From Streptantibioticus ferralitis (GTDB lineage: Bacteria > Actinomycetota > Actinomycetes > Streptomycetales > Streptomycetaceae), in the NCBI RefSeq assembly GCF_029223525.1, contig NZ_JARHTQ010000001.1, forward strand, positions 248,001 through 312,000: 64,000 nucleotides of DNA, given 5' to 3'. The notes beneath the pieces were generated by a model. That model had not been told where the DNA came from. It saw only the letters and a program-made list of their open reading frames with translations, and made no database searches. Positions 16,849 to 25,455 of this stretch are shown piece after piece; the first letter of the stretch is position 1, and each line of letters opens with the position of its first letter. A program made the position numbers and the translations under genes.

Positions 16849-17757
16849 TCATGCGTGACTACTTTCTTCCATGAGGTGGGCGAGTGTGACGCGTGCTCGC
16901 AAGATGGCTTCGGTGTCCAGGGCAGCGTGGCCGGATCGCAGCCTGGTGAGCGCATCCAGAGCTGCGAAAGCCGGAAGCGCGGCGCGCTCGACGTCGGTCA
17001 GATCCTGGCCGTAGCCGTCCAGATATGCCTCGCGAAGGTCATCGCGGTGGATCCACGGCCCGTAGGCGAGTCGGACGGTGTCACGTAGACGCAGGTTCTG
17101 CTCACAGCACTCGAAATTGAGCAGGGCGGCTACTTTCTGGGAGTTGTGCCATGATCAGTTGTGGGGCTGGTTGTCGCCGTGGCAGTAAGCAGTGGGGAGT
17201 TCGCTCATTTCTGGGCCAGCCAGGACGGCAGCATGCTTGCGAATCAGGGCCTCCTCATCGTCGGAAGGGAGCCTTGAGAGGCGCTGCAGAAGGATCTCCA
17301 GCTTGTCCACGGCGTGGTGGATGAAAGTGCTCGCTGGCGCTTTGGGAAGAGCCGCCTTTGGCGTGGCATCGTGCAGCCGACGGATCAGCTGACCGGCTTG
17401 ACGGTGCAGGGAGGACTCATCGGTGTGCGACAAGCTCAGACTTGCGGCCACCGCTCCCGGCAGACCCGCGGTGACCACGGCGCAGAGGCGGGCGTTTGCA
17501 GCGACCAACCGTGGTGCCTGCCCATGCCCGAGGGACGGAACGGCGCGGCGAAGCGCGAAGACCTCACGGTGAAAGAACGCCGGGTTCGGCGGAATCTTGA
17601 CGAAGTAGCTGGTCCCACTTGGGCGCAGAATCCGCCACGCACGGGACGCGTCCTGCTTCGACGAAGAGTCCCAGCATCCCACGTATTCGCCGACCATCCG
17701 GTACACCCACAGCCGCAATTCCGCGGGAAGTTCGGCGGGCTGTGCCCGGCCGCTCAC
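16849..17757 (-). pseudogene. APH-family phosphotransferase broken by an in-frame stop
   Basis: The reading from GTG 17757 gives an APH-type N-lobe (YFVKIPPNPAFFHREV) and a catalytic loop YCHGDNQPHN, then meets TGA at 17155-17157. The same frame continues cleanly for about 100 further codons (SWHNSQKVAALLNFECCEQN, then RLRDTVRLAYGPW) to a stop at 16849-16851. Family members usually have Trp after QPHN or QPRN, so a TGG-to-TGA change is the simplest explanation. The metal-binding Asp of the DFE-type motif is Asn (LLNFE), a second inactivating change. The start overlaps the upstream small ORF stop (GTGA). The protein as translated would lack the metal site. Confidence 0.8.
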
Positions 17758-17966
17758 GAGCCCCACCTCCTGGCGGCGGACGTCTGCCCCGCTCCAATTT
17801 CGCCTGGTGCCGCTTCGGGCTCAGCCGCGGTGATGGCGCCCTGGTGAGGCACAACGCGGGAGAACATCCAAACGCCGCCCTTGCGCTCGTCGCGGCGGAG
17901 GGCACGCACCAACCCGCCTCGTTCGAACGGCAGATGTGCGCCGATGGTGTTCTCGTGAAGTGGCAT
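17754..17966 (-). CDS. Small hypothetical protein, 70 residues
   Basis: Begins MPLHENTIGAHLPFERGGLV and ends SAARRWGS. There is no recognisable domain, signal peptide or membrane segment. Its TGA overlaps the GTG of the broken APH gene in a GTGA junction, where its last codons also form that gene's ribosome-binding site (AGGAGG). This coupling is the main reason to believe it is translated. Its own upstream sequence (GGAAGCAGC) is a weak ribosome-binding site. It lies between a Nudix gene and the APH pseudogene on the same strand. Confidence 0.5.
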   Translation of the reverse strand: MPLHENTIGAHLPFERGGLVRALRRDERKGGVWMFSRVVPHQGAITAAEPEAAPGEIGAGQTSAARRWGS

Positions 17967-18022
17967 GCTGCTTCCGGTTCGCTCGTGTGATCGTGAAGTG
18001 GGCGGTGGTGTGGCGCGAGCGA

Positions 18023-18538
18023 TTACGCAGCTGGCTGGCCCCAGACCAAGTAAGCGGTCCTTCCCGTCCCGGCGGCCGCAGTGGCGGCTCGGATTCGCCG
18101 CTCTTGGCACGGCCTGACGTAGTTGCTGAGCCGTGCGAGTGGGACAAACCCGTAGGCATCCAGCTCCGCTTCCTGCAGTGCGCTCTCTGCCGCGCGTGGG
18201 ATTGTCCAGCCGCGGAAGACGAAGGTGATCCCTTCGACCGCGTCCTGCCTCCGGTTGGTCGGCGTGGAGTCGACTGCCAGAAGTTCGATCCTGGACAGTG
18301 TCAGGCCGGTCTGCTCGCGGATCCCACGGCGTGCCGCTTCGTGCGGTGTCTCGCTCGCGTGTGTTCCGCCGCCCGGCAAGGTCCACCCGTCGTCGCACGT
18401 TTCATGCGGCTTGACCAGCAGCACCTTCCCGGACTCGTTCAGGAAAAGAGCGACGCCGTTCACCCGTCGGCGTGTGACCTTGTACGTGGACCCTCCTTGC
18501 TTGGGAAATCCGGTGAAGGCGAGTAGGTCGGGGCGCAT
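18023..18538 (-). CDS. Nudix-fold protein with degenerate Nudix box
   Basis: A 171-residue protein with the Nudix context DDGWTLPGGGTHASETPHEA and then ARRGIREQTGL. Aligned to GX5EX7REUXEEXGU, the Glu of RE is Gly and the second Glu of EE is Gln. Two of the conserved acidic residues are therefore missing; only the E in IREQ and the E in ASE remain. The protein is probably impaired or has become a binding protein. ATG 18538 has GGAAGG about 8 nt upstream. It is upstream of the 70-residue ORF and the broken APH gene, so the small operon looks to be decaying. Confidence 0.75.
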   Translation of the reverse strand: MRPDLLAFTGFPKQGGSTYKVTRRRVNGVALFLNESGKVLLVKPHETCDDGWTLPGGGTHASETPHEAARRGIREQTGLTLSRIELLAVDSTPTNRRQDAVEGITFVFRGWTIPRAAESALQEAELDAYGFVPLARLSNYVRPCQERRIRAATAAAGTGRTAYLVWGQPAA

Positions 18539-18661
18539 GTGTCGGAGTCCTTCCCGGTGCTGGGCGCCCTCGATGCCTGGGCGATTCGTTCAGGACGATC
18601 TAGGCGTACATCGGCATGAGGCGCCTCGGTGTGCCGCAGCTGACTGTCGGCCGCGGATCGA

Positions 18662-19894
18662 CTACGCCTTGGGCGCCAGGTGGATCGGCAGGGCACGCAG
18701 GCCATGGGCGATGAACGACTCGACCGGCTGGAGCCGTTCGGCGTCGATGGCGAGTTGAAGACCGGGGAAGCGGCCGAAAAGCGCGGGAAGCGCGATATGG
18801 GCCTCCAGACGAGCCAGGGGCGCGCCGAGGCAGTGGTGGACGCCGTGGCCGAATGCCAGGTGGTCAGTGTGGGGGCGGGTGATGTTGAACTGGTCTGCGT
18901 CAGGTGCGTGATGGGCGGGGTCACGTCCGGCGGCGGCGTAAGCAGGCAGGATCGCTTCACCCTTGCGGATCGTGTGGCCGCAGGGGGTGGGGATGTCTTC
19001 GACGGCGAAGCGCAACGGCAGGCTGGCGATGCTGGGTGCCCATCGCAGAGTTTCTTCGATCACGTCGCTCCACGACGCCGTTCCTGTGCGAAGCAGGTGG
19101 AGTTGGTCCGGGTGGGTGAGCAGGGCGTGAACAGCGTTGCCGATGAGGTTGACGGTGGTTTCGTGGCCGGCGCCGATGACCAGTAGCAGGGTGTCGACCA
19201 GCTCGGGGTCGCTCAGGCGCGCGTTGCCGTCTTCGTCGCGGGTGGCGATCAGCACGCTGGTCATGTCGTTACCGGGGTTGGCGCGCTTGAGGGCGATGAG
19301 GTCGGCGAGCAGCTCATGGATCTCACGCCAGGTGGTAGCGGCCTGTTCTGGGGCCGCGGCGGCGGTAACGATGGCTTCGACAAGGCGGGCGGTCTCAGCG
19401 CGTAGGGCGTCGGGGAGACCGAACAGTTCGCAGATGACCTGCATGGGCAGCGGGTGGGCGAAGGCAGTGCGGAGGTCCACAGGTTGTCCCGTGGGGGTGG
19501 TGGACATGGCATCGAGTAACTGGTGAGTGATCTCTTCGATGCGTGGGGCGAGGGCCTCGGTGCGGCGGGCGGTGAACGCCGGGGCGATGAGTTTGCGCAG
19601 GCGCCGGTGGTCGGGGCCGTAGGCGGTGAACATGTTGGTGACGCCGATCCACTGGTGCAGCCACGAGGCGGGAGTGATCTCGCCGCGCTGCCAGACCGGC
19701 CAGTGCTGCCGGGGGTCCTTCGAAACCCGCGGGTCGGCTAGGAGCTGTTTGAGGAAGTGGTGGCTGGTGATCGCCCAGGCGGTGATTCCGCCGGGGAGCT
19801 CTACGAGGGCTGCGGGGCCGAGCTCGCGGAGGCGGGCTGCCTCACCGTGGATGTCGGTGCCTGTGGGGTCGATGGCGACGGGCTGCTGTTCCAT
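18662..19894 (-). CDS. Cytochrome P450, CYP154-like, conservon-associated
   Basis: A 410-residue P450. The I-helix is [11 protein letters not shown] (acid-alcohol pair E-T), the K-helix is EETLRWAP (ExxR), and the heme loop is [20 protein letters not shown] 19894 is preceded by CAGGAG; the longer frame is a shadow of the upstream P450. It is the last gene of the conservon operon. Conservons with a CYP157/CYP154 pair are known from S. coelicolor, so I infer CYP154 type from context and sequence style. The substrate is unknown. It starts inside the 3' end of the preceding P450 gene (94-base overlap). Confidence 0.85.
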   Translation of the reverse strand: MEQQPVAIDPTGTDIHGEAARLRELGPAALVELPGGITAWAITSHHFLKQLLADPRVSKDPRQHWPVWQRGEITPASWLHQWIGVTNMFTAYGPDHRRLRKLIAPAFTARRTEALAPRIEEITHQLLDAMSTTPTGQPVDLRTAFAHPLPMQVICELFGLPDALRAETARLVEAIVTAAAAPEQAATTWREIHELLADLIALKRANPGNDMTSVLIATRDEDGNARLSDPELVDTLLLVIGAGHETTVNLIGNAVHALLTHPDQLHLLRTGTASWSDVIEETLRWAPSIASLPLRFAVEDIPTPCGHTIRKGEAILPAYAAAGRDPAHHAPDADQFNITRPHTDHLAFGHGVHHCLGAPLARLEAHIALPALFGRFPGLQLAIDAERLQPVESFIAHGLRALPIHLAPKA

Positions 19895-21162
19895 GGGGTG
19901 GCTCCTGTTTGGTCGGGGCTGATAGGGGAGAAGCGGGCCGGGAGGGCGGAGAGGGCTCGGTGGAAGGGGCCGGGGCGCCACACCAACTGCTCGTAGGGCA
20001 CGGCGAGCTCGATGTTGGACAGCCATCCGGTGAGGCGCTCGATCGCGGTGGTGGCGATCAGGAGCGCGTGCTGCTTGACGGGGCAGGCGTGCGGCCCAGC
20101 GGCCCAGGCGAGGTGTGATCGCTCGCCCGAGCGTGCCTGGCCGGGCGCGGTGTGGGCTGGCTGGGTGCTAGCCGCAGCGTAGGAGACCAGGACGAGTTGC
20201 CCGGCGCGGATCCAGGTGCCGTGGAAGTAGATGTCCCGTAGCGGGTAGTGAGCGGAGTAGTTGGCCATGGGCGGGTCCTGCCACAGGACCTCATTGATGG
20301 CATCCTGTGCGGTCAAGGCGCCGCCGGTCAAGCTGCTGTAGTAGCGGTCGTCCGAGAGCATGCGGCCCAGTGCGTTGCCGATCAGGTTGGTGGTGGGCTC
20401 GTGCCCCGCTCCCATGGTCAGGATGATCTGGTCGACGACTTCCTCTGGGCTGAGCCCTGCGGGGTGGTGCATGAACCAGGAGGTCAGGTCATCTCCGCGC
20501 TGTTGGCGTTTGAGGGCGACGAGTTCCCTTACGTACTGGCCGTAGGCGGTGTTGGCTTCTGCTGCCTCTTCGGGGCTGTTGCCTTCGAGCATCCCGGCCA
20601 GCGCGGCGATGAGGCGCTCGCTGTAGTGGTCGGGCAGTCCGAAGAGGGTGTTGAAGACCAGTAGCGGCAGGCTGCGAGCGTACTGCGCGATCAGGTCGCA
20701 CTGGCCCGCGCCGCCGAACTCGCGGATGAGCCGGTCGGCGCAGTGTTGGACCAGGAGTCGCAGTTCGTGGGGTTCGACGAGGTCGAAGGCATCGACGATG
20801 ACGTGCCGGTAGCGGGCGTGAGCCTCGCCGTCGCTGAAGAGCACGTTGCTACGCCAAGCCAGCATCGGCAGCACGGGCGAGTCCGGTGGGATGGTGACCT
20901 GCCACCGGCGCGGGTCCTTCGACCAGGTACTGGTATCGCGCAGCAGTTCCAGCGCAACCTGGCGGTCGGTGACCAAGAGCGCCTCGACACCGGGGGCGAT
21001 CTCAACCGGCGCGACAGGACCGTGGAGCCGCAGGTGCGCGTAGAAGGCTTGAGGGTTGGCGGCGAACTGAGGGCCATAGAGCTGGACTACACCGGGTGCG
21101 TCAGCATGGGCCGGGCAGTTCGGCGGAGGTCCCGGTGGCTGTGGAGAGTAGGGCGTTGTCAC
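19801..21162 (-). CDS. Cytochrome P450, CYP157-like, lacking ExxR arginine
   Basis: A 453-residue P450. The I-helix is [15 protein letters not shown]. The K-helix reads NEVLWQDPP, so the nearly universal ExxR is ExxW. The heme loop is [14 protein letters not shown]: the cysteine is present, while the usual Phe seven residues before it is replaced. CYP157 enzymes of Streptomyces are the known P450s without ExxR, which supports this assignment. GTG 21162 overlaps the GTPase stop (GTGA). The C-terminus extends about 30 Pro/Ser-rich residues past the normal P450 end ([12 protein letters not shown] onward), reading out of frame through the start of the next gene. Confidence 0.8.
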   Translation of the reverse strand: MTTPYSPQPPGPPPNCPAHADAPGVVQLYGPQFAANPQAFYAHLRLHGPVAPVEIAPGVEALLVTDRQVALELLRDTSTWSKDPRRWQVTIPPDSPVLPMLAWRSNVLFSDGEAHARYRHVIVDAFDLVEPHELRLLVQHCADRLIREFGGAGQCDLIAQYARSLPLLVFNTLFGLPDHYSERLIAALAGMLEGNSPEEAAEANTAYGQYVRELVALKRQQRGDDLTSWFMHHPAGLSPEEVVDQIILTMGAGHEPTTNLIGNALGRMLSDDRYYSSLTGGALTAQDAINEVLWQDPPMANYSAHYPLRDIYFHGTWIRAGQLVLVSYAAASTQPAHTAPGQARSGERSHLAWAAGPHACPVKQHALLIATTAIERLTGWLSNIELAVPYEQLVWRPGPFHRALSALPARFSPISPDQTGATPWNSSPSPSTPQAPTSTVRQPASASSAPQPS

Positions 21163-21761
21163 GCGGGCTCCAGGTGCGTGTGGGCGATGACGTGCTCGAC
21201 CAAGGCGATCAGCGCGTCGAGTGATTGGTCGCGGCTGCGGGCGTCGCACAGGACCAGTGGGGTGTCGGGGCGCAGGTCGAGGTGGTCCCGCAGCGTGTCC
21301 AGGTCGTATGTCGGGGCTTGGGGGAAGGCGTTGACGGCCACGGCGTACCGCAGCCCCGCCTCCTCGATGAGGTCCATAACTTCGAAGGACTCGTCCAGGC
21401 GGCGGGTGTCGACCATGACCAAAGCGCCGAGTGCTCCCTGAGCGATGTCCTCCCAAAGCAGGCGGAAGCGTCGCTGTCCCGGAGTTCCGAACAGGTACAG
21501 CACCAGGTTGTTGGGAAGGGTGAGGCGTCCGAAGTCGATGGCCACCGTGGTGGTGGTCTTGTGCTCGGCTTCTGCCAGGTTGTCGACGAACGCACCGGCC
21601 TGCGTCATCACTTCCTCCGTGTGCAAGGGCGCGATCTCGGAGATGGCTCGGATGAGCGTGGTCTTGCCGACGGCGAAGGGTCCGGCGATGAGAAGTTTGA
21701 TCAGTACCGGATCGTTCCCGGTCAGGTACCTGGGGTCAGGACTTGAGCGCGCGGAGTCCAT
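21159..21761 (-). CDS. cvnD: Conservon GTPase CvnD
   Basis: A 200-residue Ras-like/MglA-type small GTPase of the conservon. The P-loop is LIAGPFAVGKTTLIRAIS, the switch/G3 region reads LVLYLFGTPGQRRFR, and the base-recognition region is VAVNAFPQAP, in place of NKxD. ATG 21761 overlaps the DUF742 gene end by 26 bases. It works with CvnA-C in a membrane-associated signalling complex thought to resemble eukaryotic G-protein systems. Its stop overlaps the downstream P450 start, tying the P450 to the same transcript. Confidence 0.9.
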   Translation of the reverse strand: MDSARSSPDPRYLTGNDPVLIKLLIAGPFAVGKTTLIRAISEIAPLHTEEVMTQAGAFVDNLAEAEHKTTTTVAIDFGRLTLPNNLVLYLFGTPGQRRFRLLWEDIAQGALGALVMVDTRRLDESFEVMDLIEEAGLRYAVAVNAFPQAPTYDLDTLRDHLDLRPDTPLVLCDARSRDQSLDALIALVEHVIAHTHLEPA

Positions 21762-22095
21762 CGAGAACCTTTTCCATTGTTTCGATATCGGGCCCGGTGG
21801 CCTGGGGAATGGGAGGGCGGGCGTGCAAGAGCCCGGCGCTGACCAGATCAGCCACCAGGACTTTGACGATGCTGACGGGCAGGCGCAGATACGCTGCGGC
21901 ATCGACCAGCGGCAAAGCCCCCGGCTGGATCAGTTCCAGCACGCCGCGCTGCTCCGGGCCCAAGCCGACTGGTATCTCCTCGCAAGCGGCGTGCAACGTG
22001 GTGAGCCGGTCGAGATGGTTGCGGCTGGGATGAGCGCGCCCGCCGGTTGCCAGGTAGGCGGGCACGAGCCGTCTGCTGTGCCTGCCGCCGGTCAT
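21736..22095 (-). CDS. cvnC: Conservon protein CvnC (DUF742)
   Basis: A 119-residue DUF742 protein. The N-terminus is RRLVPAYLATGGRAHPSRN, then RLTTLHAACE. The winged-helix-like core contains PLVDAAAYLRLPVSIVKVLV and DLVSAGLL. It ends VLDGLRALKS. It overlaps the roadblock gene by 4 bases (ATGA). In conservons CvnC is thought to contact CvnA, CvnB and CvnD. Length and order are typical. Confidence 0.9.
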   Translation of the reverse strand: MTGGRHSRRLVPAYLATGGRAHPSRNHLDRLTTLHAACEEIPVGLGPEQRGVLELIQPGALPLVDAAAYLRLPVSIVKVLVADLVSAGLLHARPPIPQATGPDIETMEKVLDGLRALKS

Positions 22096-22520
22096 CCCTG
22101 CGCATCCCCGGCGGGCTCGCGTGCCGGACTGGTCATGACCTTCTCTCCCAGGGACTTCACCTGGACCTGCATCTGATGCGCCACCACCCCCAAGTTGACT
22201 TCCGGACTGGCGAACACGGCCAGATAAGCGTTCCCTCCGGCGGGGATGACGAAGACGAAGCCGTCGTCGGATTCGATGATGGTCTGGCGCAGCCGGGGCT
22301 TCGGGTTACCGGAGAAGGCCTGTGTGGCGGCGCGGGCGGCCCCTTGAAGAGCTGACATCATCGCAGCCGCACCTTCCGCTTCCTCCTGCGTCAGGTCCGC
22401 AGAGCGGCCTTCGATGAAACCGTCGCCCGACAACACCGCGGCGTGAACCACGTGCGGAAGTTCCAATAGCGGGCCGAGCACCCACGACTTGCCCTCGGTC
22501 GCCTTCCGGAATGCGTTCAT
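22092..22520 (-). CDS. cvnB: Conservon roadblock/LC7 protein CvnB
   Basis: A 142-residue roadblock/LC7 domain protein (VVHAAVLSGDGFIEGRSADL, EEAEGAAAMMSALQGAARAA, DDGFVFVIPAGGNAYLAVFA). It would act as a GTPase partner, with MglB-type activity on CvnD. ATG 22520 overlaps the CvnA stop by 4 bases. The C-terminal tail EKVMTSPAREPAGDAQG is variable in the family. Confidence 0.9.
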   Translation of the reverse strand: MNAFRKATEGKSWVLGPLLELPHVVHAAVLSGDGFIEGRSADLTQEEAEGAAAMMSALQGAARAATQAFSGNPKPRLRQTIIESDDGFVFVIPAGGNAYLAVFASPEVNLGVVAHQMQVQVKSLGEKVMTSPAREPAGDAQG

Positions 22521-23824
22521 GAGGTCGCCTTCCCTTCTGCTTGCTGGGCGCCAGGCTCCACTGCAGCCCGGCCCGATTCAGTGCCGGCTTGGAACGCTGC
22601 CCAGCGCTGACCTGCCTCCTCCGGCGTACGGTCCGGGGCCGCCTCACCGCGCCTCGGTCCGGGCTGGGCTCCGGTGGGCTGACGTCGGCGTCGACGCGGT
22701 AGGACCTCCCCGGTAGCCGCGGGCGCAGCTGCGGGAGCGGTGGCGGAACGATGGCGTGGGGCCATCGCGGACATGGGCTGGGCCTCGGGATCCATGCGCG
22801 TGAGCAGGGCGCCCGGGAGGTACACGATGGCTCGCACGCCCCCGTAGGGGGACGGCTCGACGCGGACCGCAAACCCGTGTTCGTGGGCCAACTGCCCGAT
22901 CGCAGGGAATCCGATCTGAGGCGGGTCACCGAGCTCAGTGAGCAGCACGGGAGCCCGACCGGTCATCAAGCGTTCCGCGCGCTGGAACTCCTCGGGATGC
23001 ATGCCGATCCCGGCATCGTCGATGACCACCGAGGCACCCTGATGGCCCTGCAGCAGCACGACTTGAACCCGCAGGTCCGGGTGCGAATAGTGGAGCGCGT
23101 TCGCCAGCAATTCGGCGATGGTGATGGCGACGGGCTCCACCGCGCGGGCAACCACACCGAACGGCTCACGCAGTTGGTTGCTCGCCTGGACCCGCTCATA
23201 CCCGCGCACCCGCGACCCCGCACCGACCACGATGTCGGCCAGATAGGAGTCTTCACGGATCAGCCCCGTCCAGGACGCTCCACACACCACAGCTGTGGCC
23301 TGCACCCGACGCAGCGTCTGCTCGTTGAGAAAATCAGCAGCAAGCAGATCCTGCGCAATGTACGGGTCGTCGTATCGCTCCTGCATCTGCTGCAGAACGC
23401 TCTGCAACTGGTACAGCATGGCCTGAATCGTGCTGGTGGACCCCCGCATCGCAGCCCGAGCCGCGGAATCGACACGCAGCCGCTCCTTGGTGACAGCCTC
23501 GCGAACCTGCTCCAGCACCAAGCCCAGAGCACGCTCGATATCCGTTCCGGCGAACCGGTCATCCAGCAAGCCCCGGACAGGTACGTGCGGGTGCGCCAGC
23601 GACCTCACCAGATCCGGAATGCGAGCCCCGGCCAAGTGCCCGACCTCAGCCTCCAGGGACTGCCACAGACTTGTCAGGTGAGCGTTCCCCTCCTCCACCG
23701 CCGCGCAACGCTCAACTTGAGCCTTCCTGCCCAGCCAACTGCGGATGAGGAAAGGTGCCATGCCAAGGGCTGCAGCAGTGGCCCCCGTCAGGGACGCCAC
23801 TAGCACCCCCGGTATCTGCATCAT
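22517..23824 (-). CDS. cvnA: Conservon sensor kinase-like protein CvnA
   Basis: A 435-residue protein with one N-terminal membrane segment (residues ~5-27, VLVASLTGATAAALGMAPFL), a long helical middle, and a GHKL ATPase domain: N-box ELLANALHYSHP, G1 VVIDDAGIGMHPEE. The C-terminal ~100 residues are Pro/Arg/Ala-rich and probably disordered. No periplasmic sensor loop is evident, so it is of the short CvnA type. It is the first gene of cvnA-B-C-D-P450-P450, all joined by overlaps. Confidence 0.85.
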   Translation of the reverse strand: MMQIPGVLVASLTGATAAALGMAPFLIRSWLGRKAQVERCAAVEEGNAHLTSLWQSLEAEVGHLAGARIPDLVRSLAHPHVPVRGLLDDRFAGTDIERALGLVLEQVREAVTKERLRVDSAARAAMRGSTSTIQAMLYQLQSVLQQMQERYDDPYIAQDLLAADFLNEQTLRRVQATAVVCGASWTGLIREDSYLADIVVGAGSRVRGYERVQASNQLREPFGVVARAVEPVAITIAELLANALHYSHPDLRVQVVLLQGHQGASVVIDDAGIGMHPEEFQRAERLMTGRAPVLLTELGDPPQIGFPAIGQLAHEHGFAVRVEPSPYGGVRAIVYLPGALLTRMDPEAQPMSAMAPRHRSATAPAAAPAATGEVLPRRRRRQPTGAQPGPRRGEAAPDRTPEEAGQRWAAFQAGTESGRAAVEPGAQQAEGKATS

Positions 23825-23917
23825 TGAAGGTCCTCGCTATAGGGACGACGGATGCTCAAGGCTTCGTCGACTGAACTGGGAGAAAGTAGGAGATCCGGCT
23901 TAGCCTTCGCTGCGGCG

Positions 23918-24112
23918 CTACAGGTGGAGCTGGCCTACCAGGTGTGTCACGTTGGTCGTCAGACCGCGGATCGTGGGAGCGAGCGAGGAGCTGGCGAGAT
24001 AGAAGCCCAACAGGATGCACATCAACGCCTGGCCGGTTTTCAAGCCTCCCTGCTTCACCAGCAGCAGCACCACGATCAGCAGAAAGAGAACCGTGGATAC
24101 GCTAAGGACCAC
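23918..24112 (-). CDS. Small two-helix membrane protein
   Basis: A 64-residue protein. Hydrophobic stretches at about residues 3-19 (LSVSTVLFLLIVVLLLV) and 25-45 (TGQALMCILLGFYLASSSLA) flank KQGGLK. GTG 24112 has GGAGG 7 nt upstream. Very similar small proteins are common in Streptomyces, often near plasmid-derived genes. Function is unknown. It is 93 bases upstream of cvnA on the same strand and 21 bases downstream of the next gene, so it may be co-transcribed with either. Confidence 0.7.
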   Translation of the reverse strand: MVLSVSTVLFLLIVVLLLVKQGGLKTGQALMCILLGFYLASSSLAPTIRGLTTNVTHLVGQLHL

Positions 24113-24133
24113 TGGCTTTCCTCCAGCGACTGT

Positions 24134-24433
24134 TCACGCTGCTCTAGCCCAGGTGGCGCGAACCGCTGCGAGTGAGTGATGCAGTTCAGCGCTGTCGGTG
24201 ACAGGGAACGACGAGCCGTGCGGCAGCAACCAGATGCGGACGCACTCGCGGTGCTGCCATTCGCGACCAGGAACCAGGCAGGAGAAGTCGCCGTAGCGGC
24301 ATGGAGCCTGGGGCGCGTGCCAACGCCACGCGGCGCCACCCTCCACAGGGATGTGAACCAACAGGTCGGTCATGCAGCACAGCACCGGCCCCACCGGACG
24401 ATGTAGTTTACGCAATTCATCTAACGCCTTCAT
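24134..24433 (-). CDS. Hypothetical protein, about 99 residues
   Basis: From ATG 24433 the protein reads MKALDELRKLHRPVGPVLCC and ends with SAELHHSLAAVRATWARAA. It has three cysteines and a tryptophan-rich middle (WRWHAPQAPCRYGDFSCLVP). The frame is open up to 24547, but those codons look non-native. The start is uncertain because no strong ribosome-binding site precedes it. Codon 4 is TTA, implying bldA control. The style resembles a family found near conservons and integrative elements in Streptomyces. I cannot name a function. Confidence 0.5.
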   Translation of the reverse strand: MKALDELRKLHRPVGPVLCCMTDLLVHIPVEGGAAWRWHAPQAPCRYGDFSCLVPGREWQHRECVRIWLLPHGSSFPVTDSAELHHSLAAVRATWARAA

Positions 24434-24910
24434 CCCGACGCAAAGGCCCGCCTGCACTACGTCTGTGCTAGTCGTCACTATTGAATCCAGTTGGGGGCGC
24501 TCCCCAAGACATACATTCCAGGGGAGCTCTGACAGGAGGGACAGCATCGTGACTCCGGTGCGGACAGTGAATGTGATGAGCTAGGGGCGGGCTGTCTGCC
24601 CGGCGGCACGATGCTGACCTGGTCTGCGGGACGGCGAAACCGCTTCGGTGGACGCCTTGAGGACGTCTCGGGACGTTTCTGGGTAGCTGCCGCAGCGACT
24701 CGACGGGGCACCCCCAAGCCCCACTCGGGACTGTGGTCAAGGTTCTACAGGGCAGCCTCACTGCCGAAGCGAACCGGGACTGAAAACCGACACTCATCCG
24801 CCAGTTCGCCGGGGGCAGACAGGACTGCTCCCGAAAGGACTGGTGGATAGCGGCAGGGGCATGCCAACGTGGAGCCCTCCGGAAAAACCCATGTCAGAGA
24901 GGTGCTTACC
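24434..24910. other. Intergenic region holding repeat copy 2
   Basis: About 475 bases with no convincing gene. It contains the 71-bp repeat at 24608-24678 and presumably the promoters for the divergent flanking genes. Confidence 0.5.
24608..24678. repeat. 71-bp dispersed repeat, copy 2
   Basis: Gap-free match to 14094-14164 (55 of 71 bases by hand count), in the same orientation. Ends GAGGACGTCTCGGGACGTTT. Like copy 1 it lies upstream of a minus-strand gene, here at about 175 bases. Confidence 0.65.
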
Positions 24911-25285
24911 GTGGGCGTAGAGGCTGCTCGGCCCGGTTTCTTCACGACTGTCGAGGCCCTTCGGCTGCGCTCTTGGCTACTCGGACCAGGCCAGCCAAAC
25001 ACGGTCATCGATCAGTTCGACGCCGAGGACTTCACCTTGATCGTGGACGACCGAGCGGACGTCCACATCAGTTCCAAGGACTCCCGTTTCTATCTCGGAT
25101 GGTTTCCGCTGGGGCGCCCAGGAACCGAAGGAGAGGGCTGGAAGCTCGCGGTCACCGGCACCAACGCGGTCCCCGGGTACAGCATCTCCTTTGACACCGA
25201 GACCCCCGCAGAGATCGTCACCACCACCGTGGCCAAGGTCCTGGCCACCTCCCACCCCTTGCAATCGAACAGCGCACGTCGCTAA
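24911..25285 (+). CDS. DUF317-like protein, single domain
   Basis: A 124-residue protein. SSKDSRFYLGWFPLGRPGTE, GWKLAVTGT and VPGYSISFDTETPAEIV follow the pattern of DUF317 repeats common in Streptomyces, especially on plasmids and integrative elements. Family members I recall usually have two such repeats, so this looks like a short or trimmed version. GTG 24911 is preceded by GAGAGG about 8 nt upstream; the frame also reaches an ATG at 24869. It lies just upstream of the excisionase and integrase genes, consistent with plasmid-derived content. Confidence 0.65.
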   Translation: MGVEAARPGFFTTVEALRLRSWLLGPGQPNTVIDQFDAEDFTLIVDDRADVHISSKDSRFYLGWFPLGRPGTEGEGWKLAVTGTNAVPGYSISFDTETPAEIVTTTVAKVLATSHPLQSNSARR

Positions 25286-25455
25286 ACGCGTCATCAGCGA
25301 TTCGCAATACCGGGGGGCTAGTCGTAACTTCTCCCACCCCTACGTGCAGTCAATAGCTAACGTCGGGGCCACATACCACATCTCTTCGGCCTGACCAAAC
25401 CCCGGACCATCCAGACCATGGGCTCGAAAGTATCCGCCCCTCTGGAGACCGACCG

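Noticed and set aside
17155-17157. TGA in the APH gene as a selenocysteine codon
   Set aside because: No cysteine is expected there, no SECIS-like hairpin is evident, and a second inactivating change is present.
25286-25455. tRNA attachment site for the integrase
   Set aside because: I looked for a tRNA 3' end (TTCGA loop and acceptor stem) here and after the integrase gene and found none I could fold.
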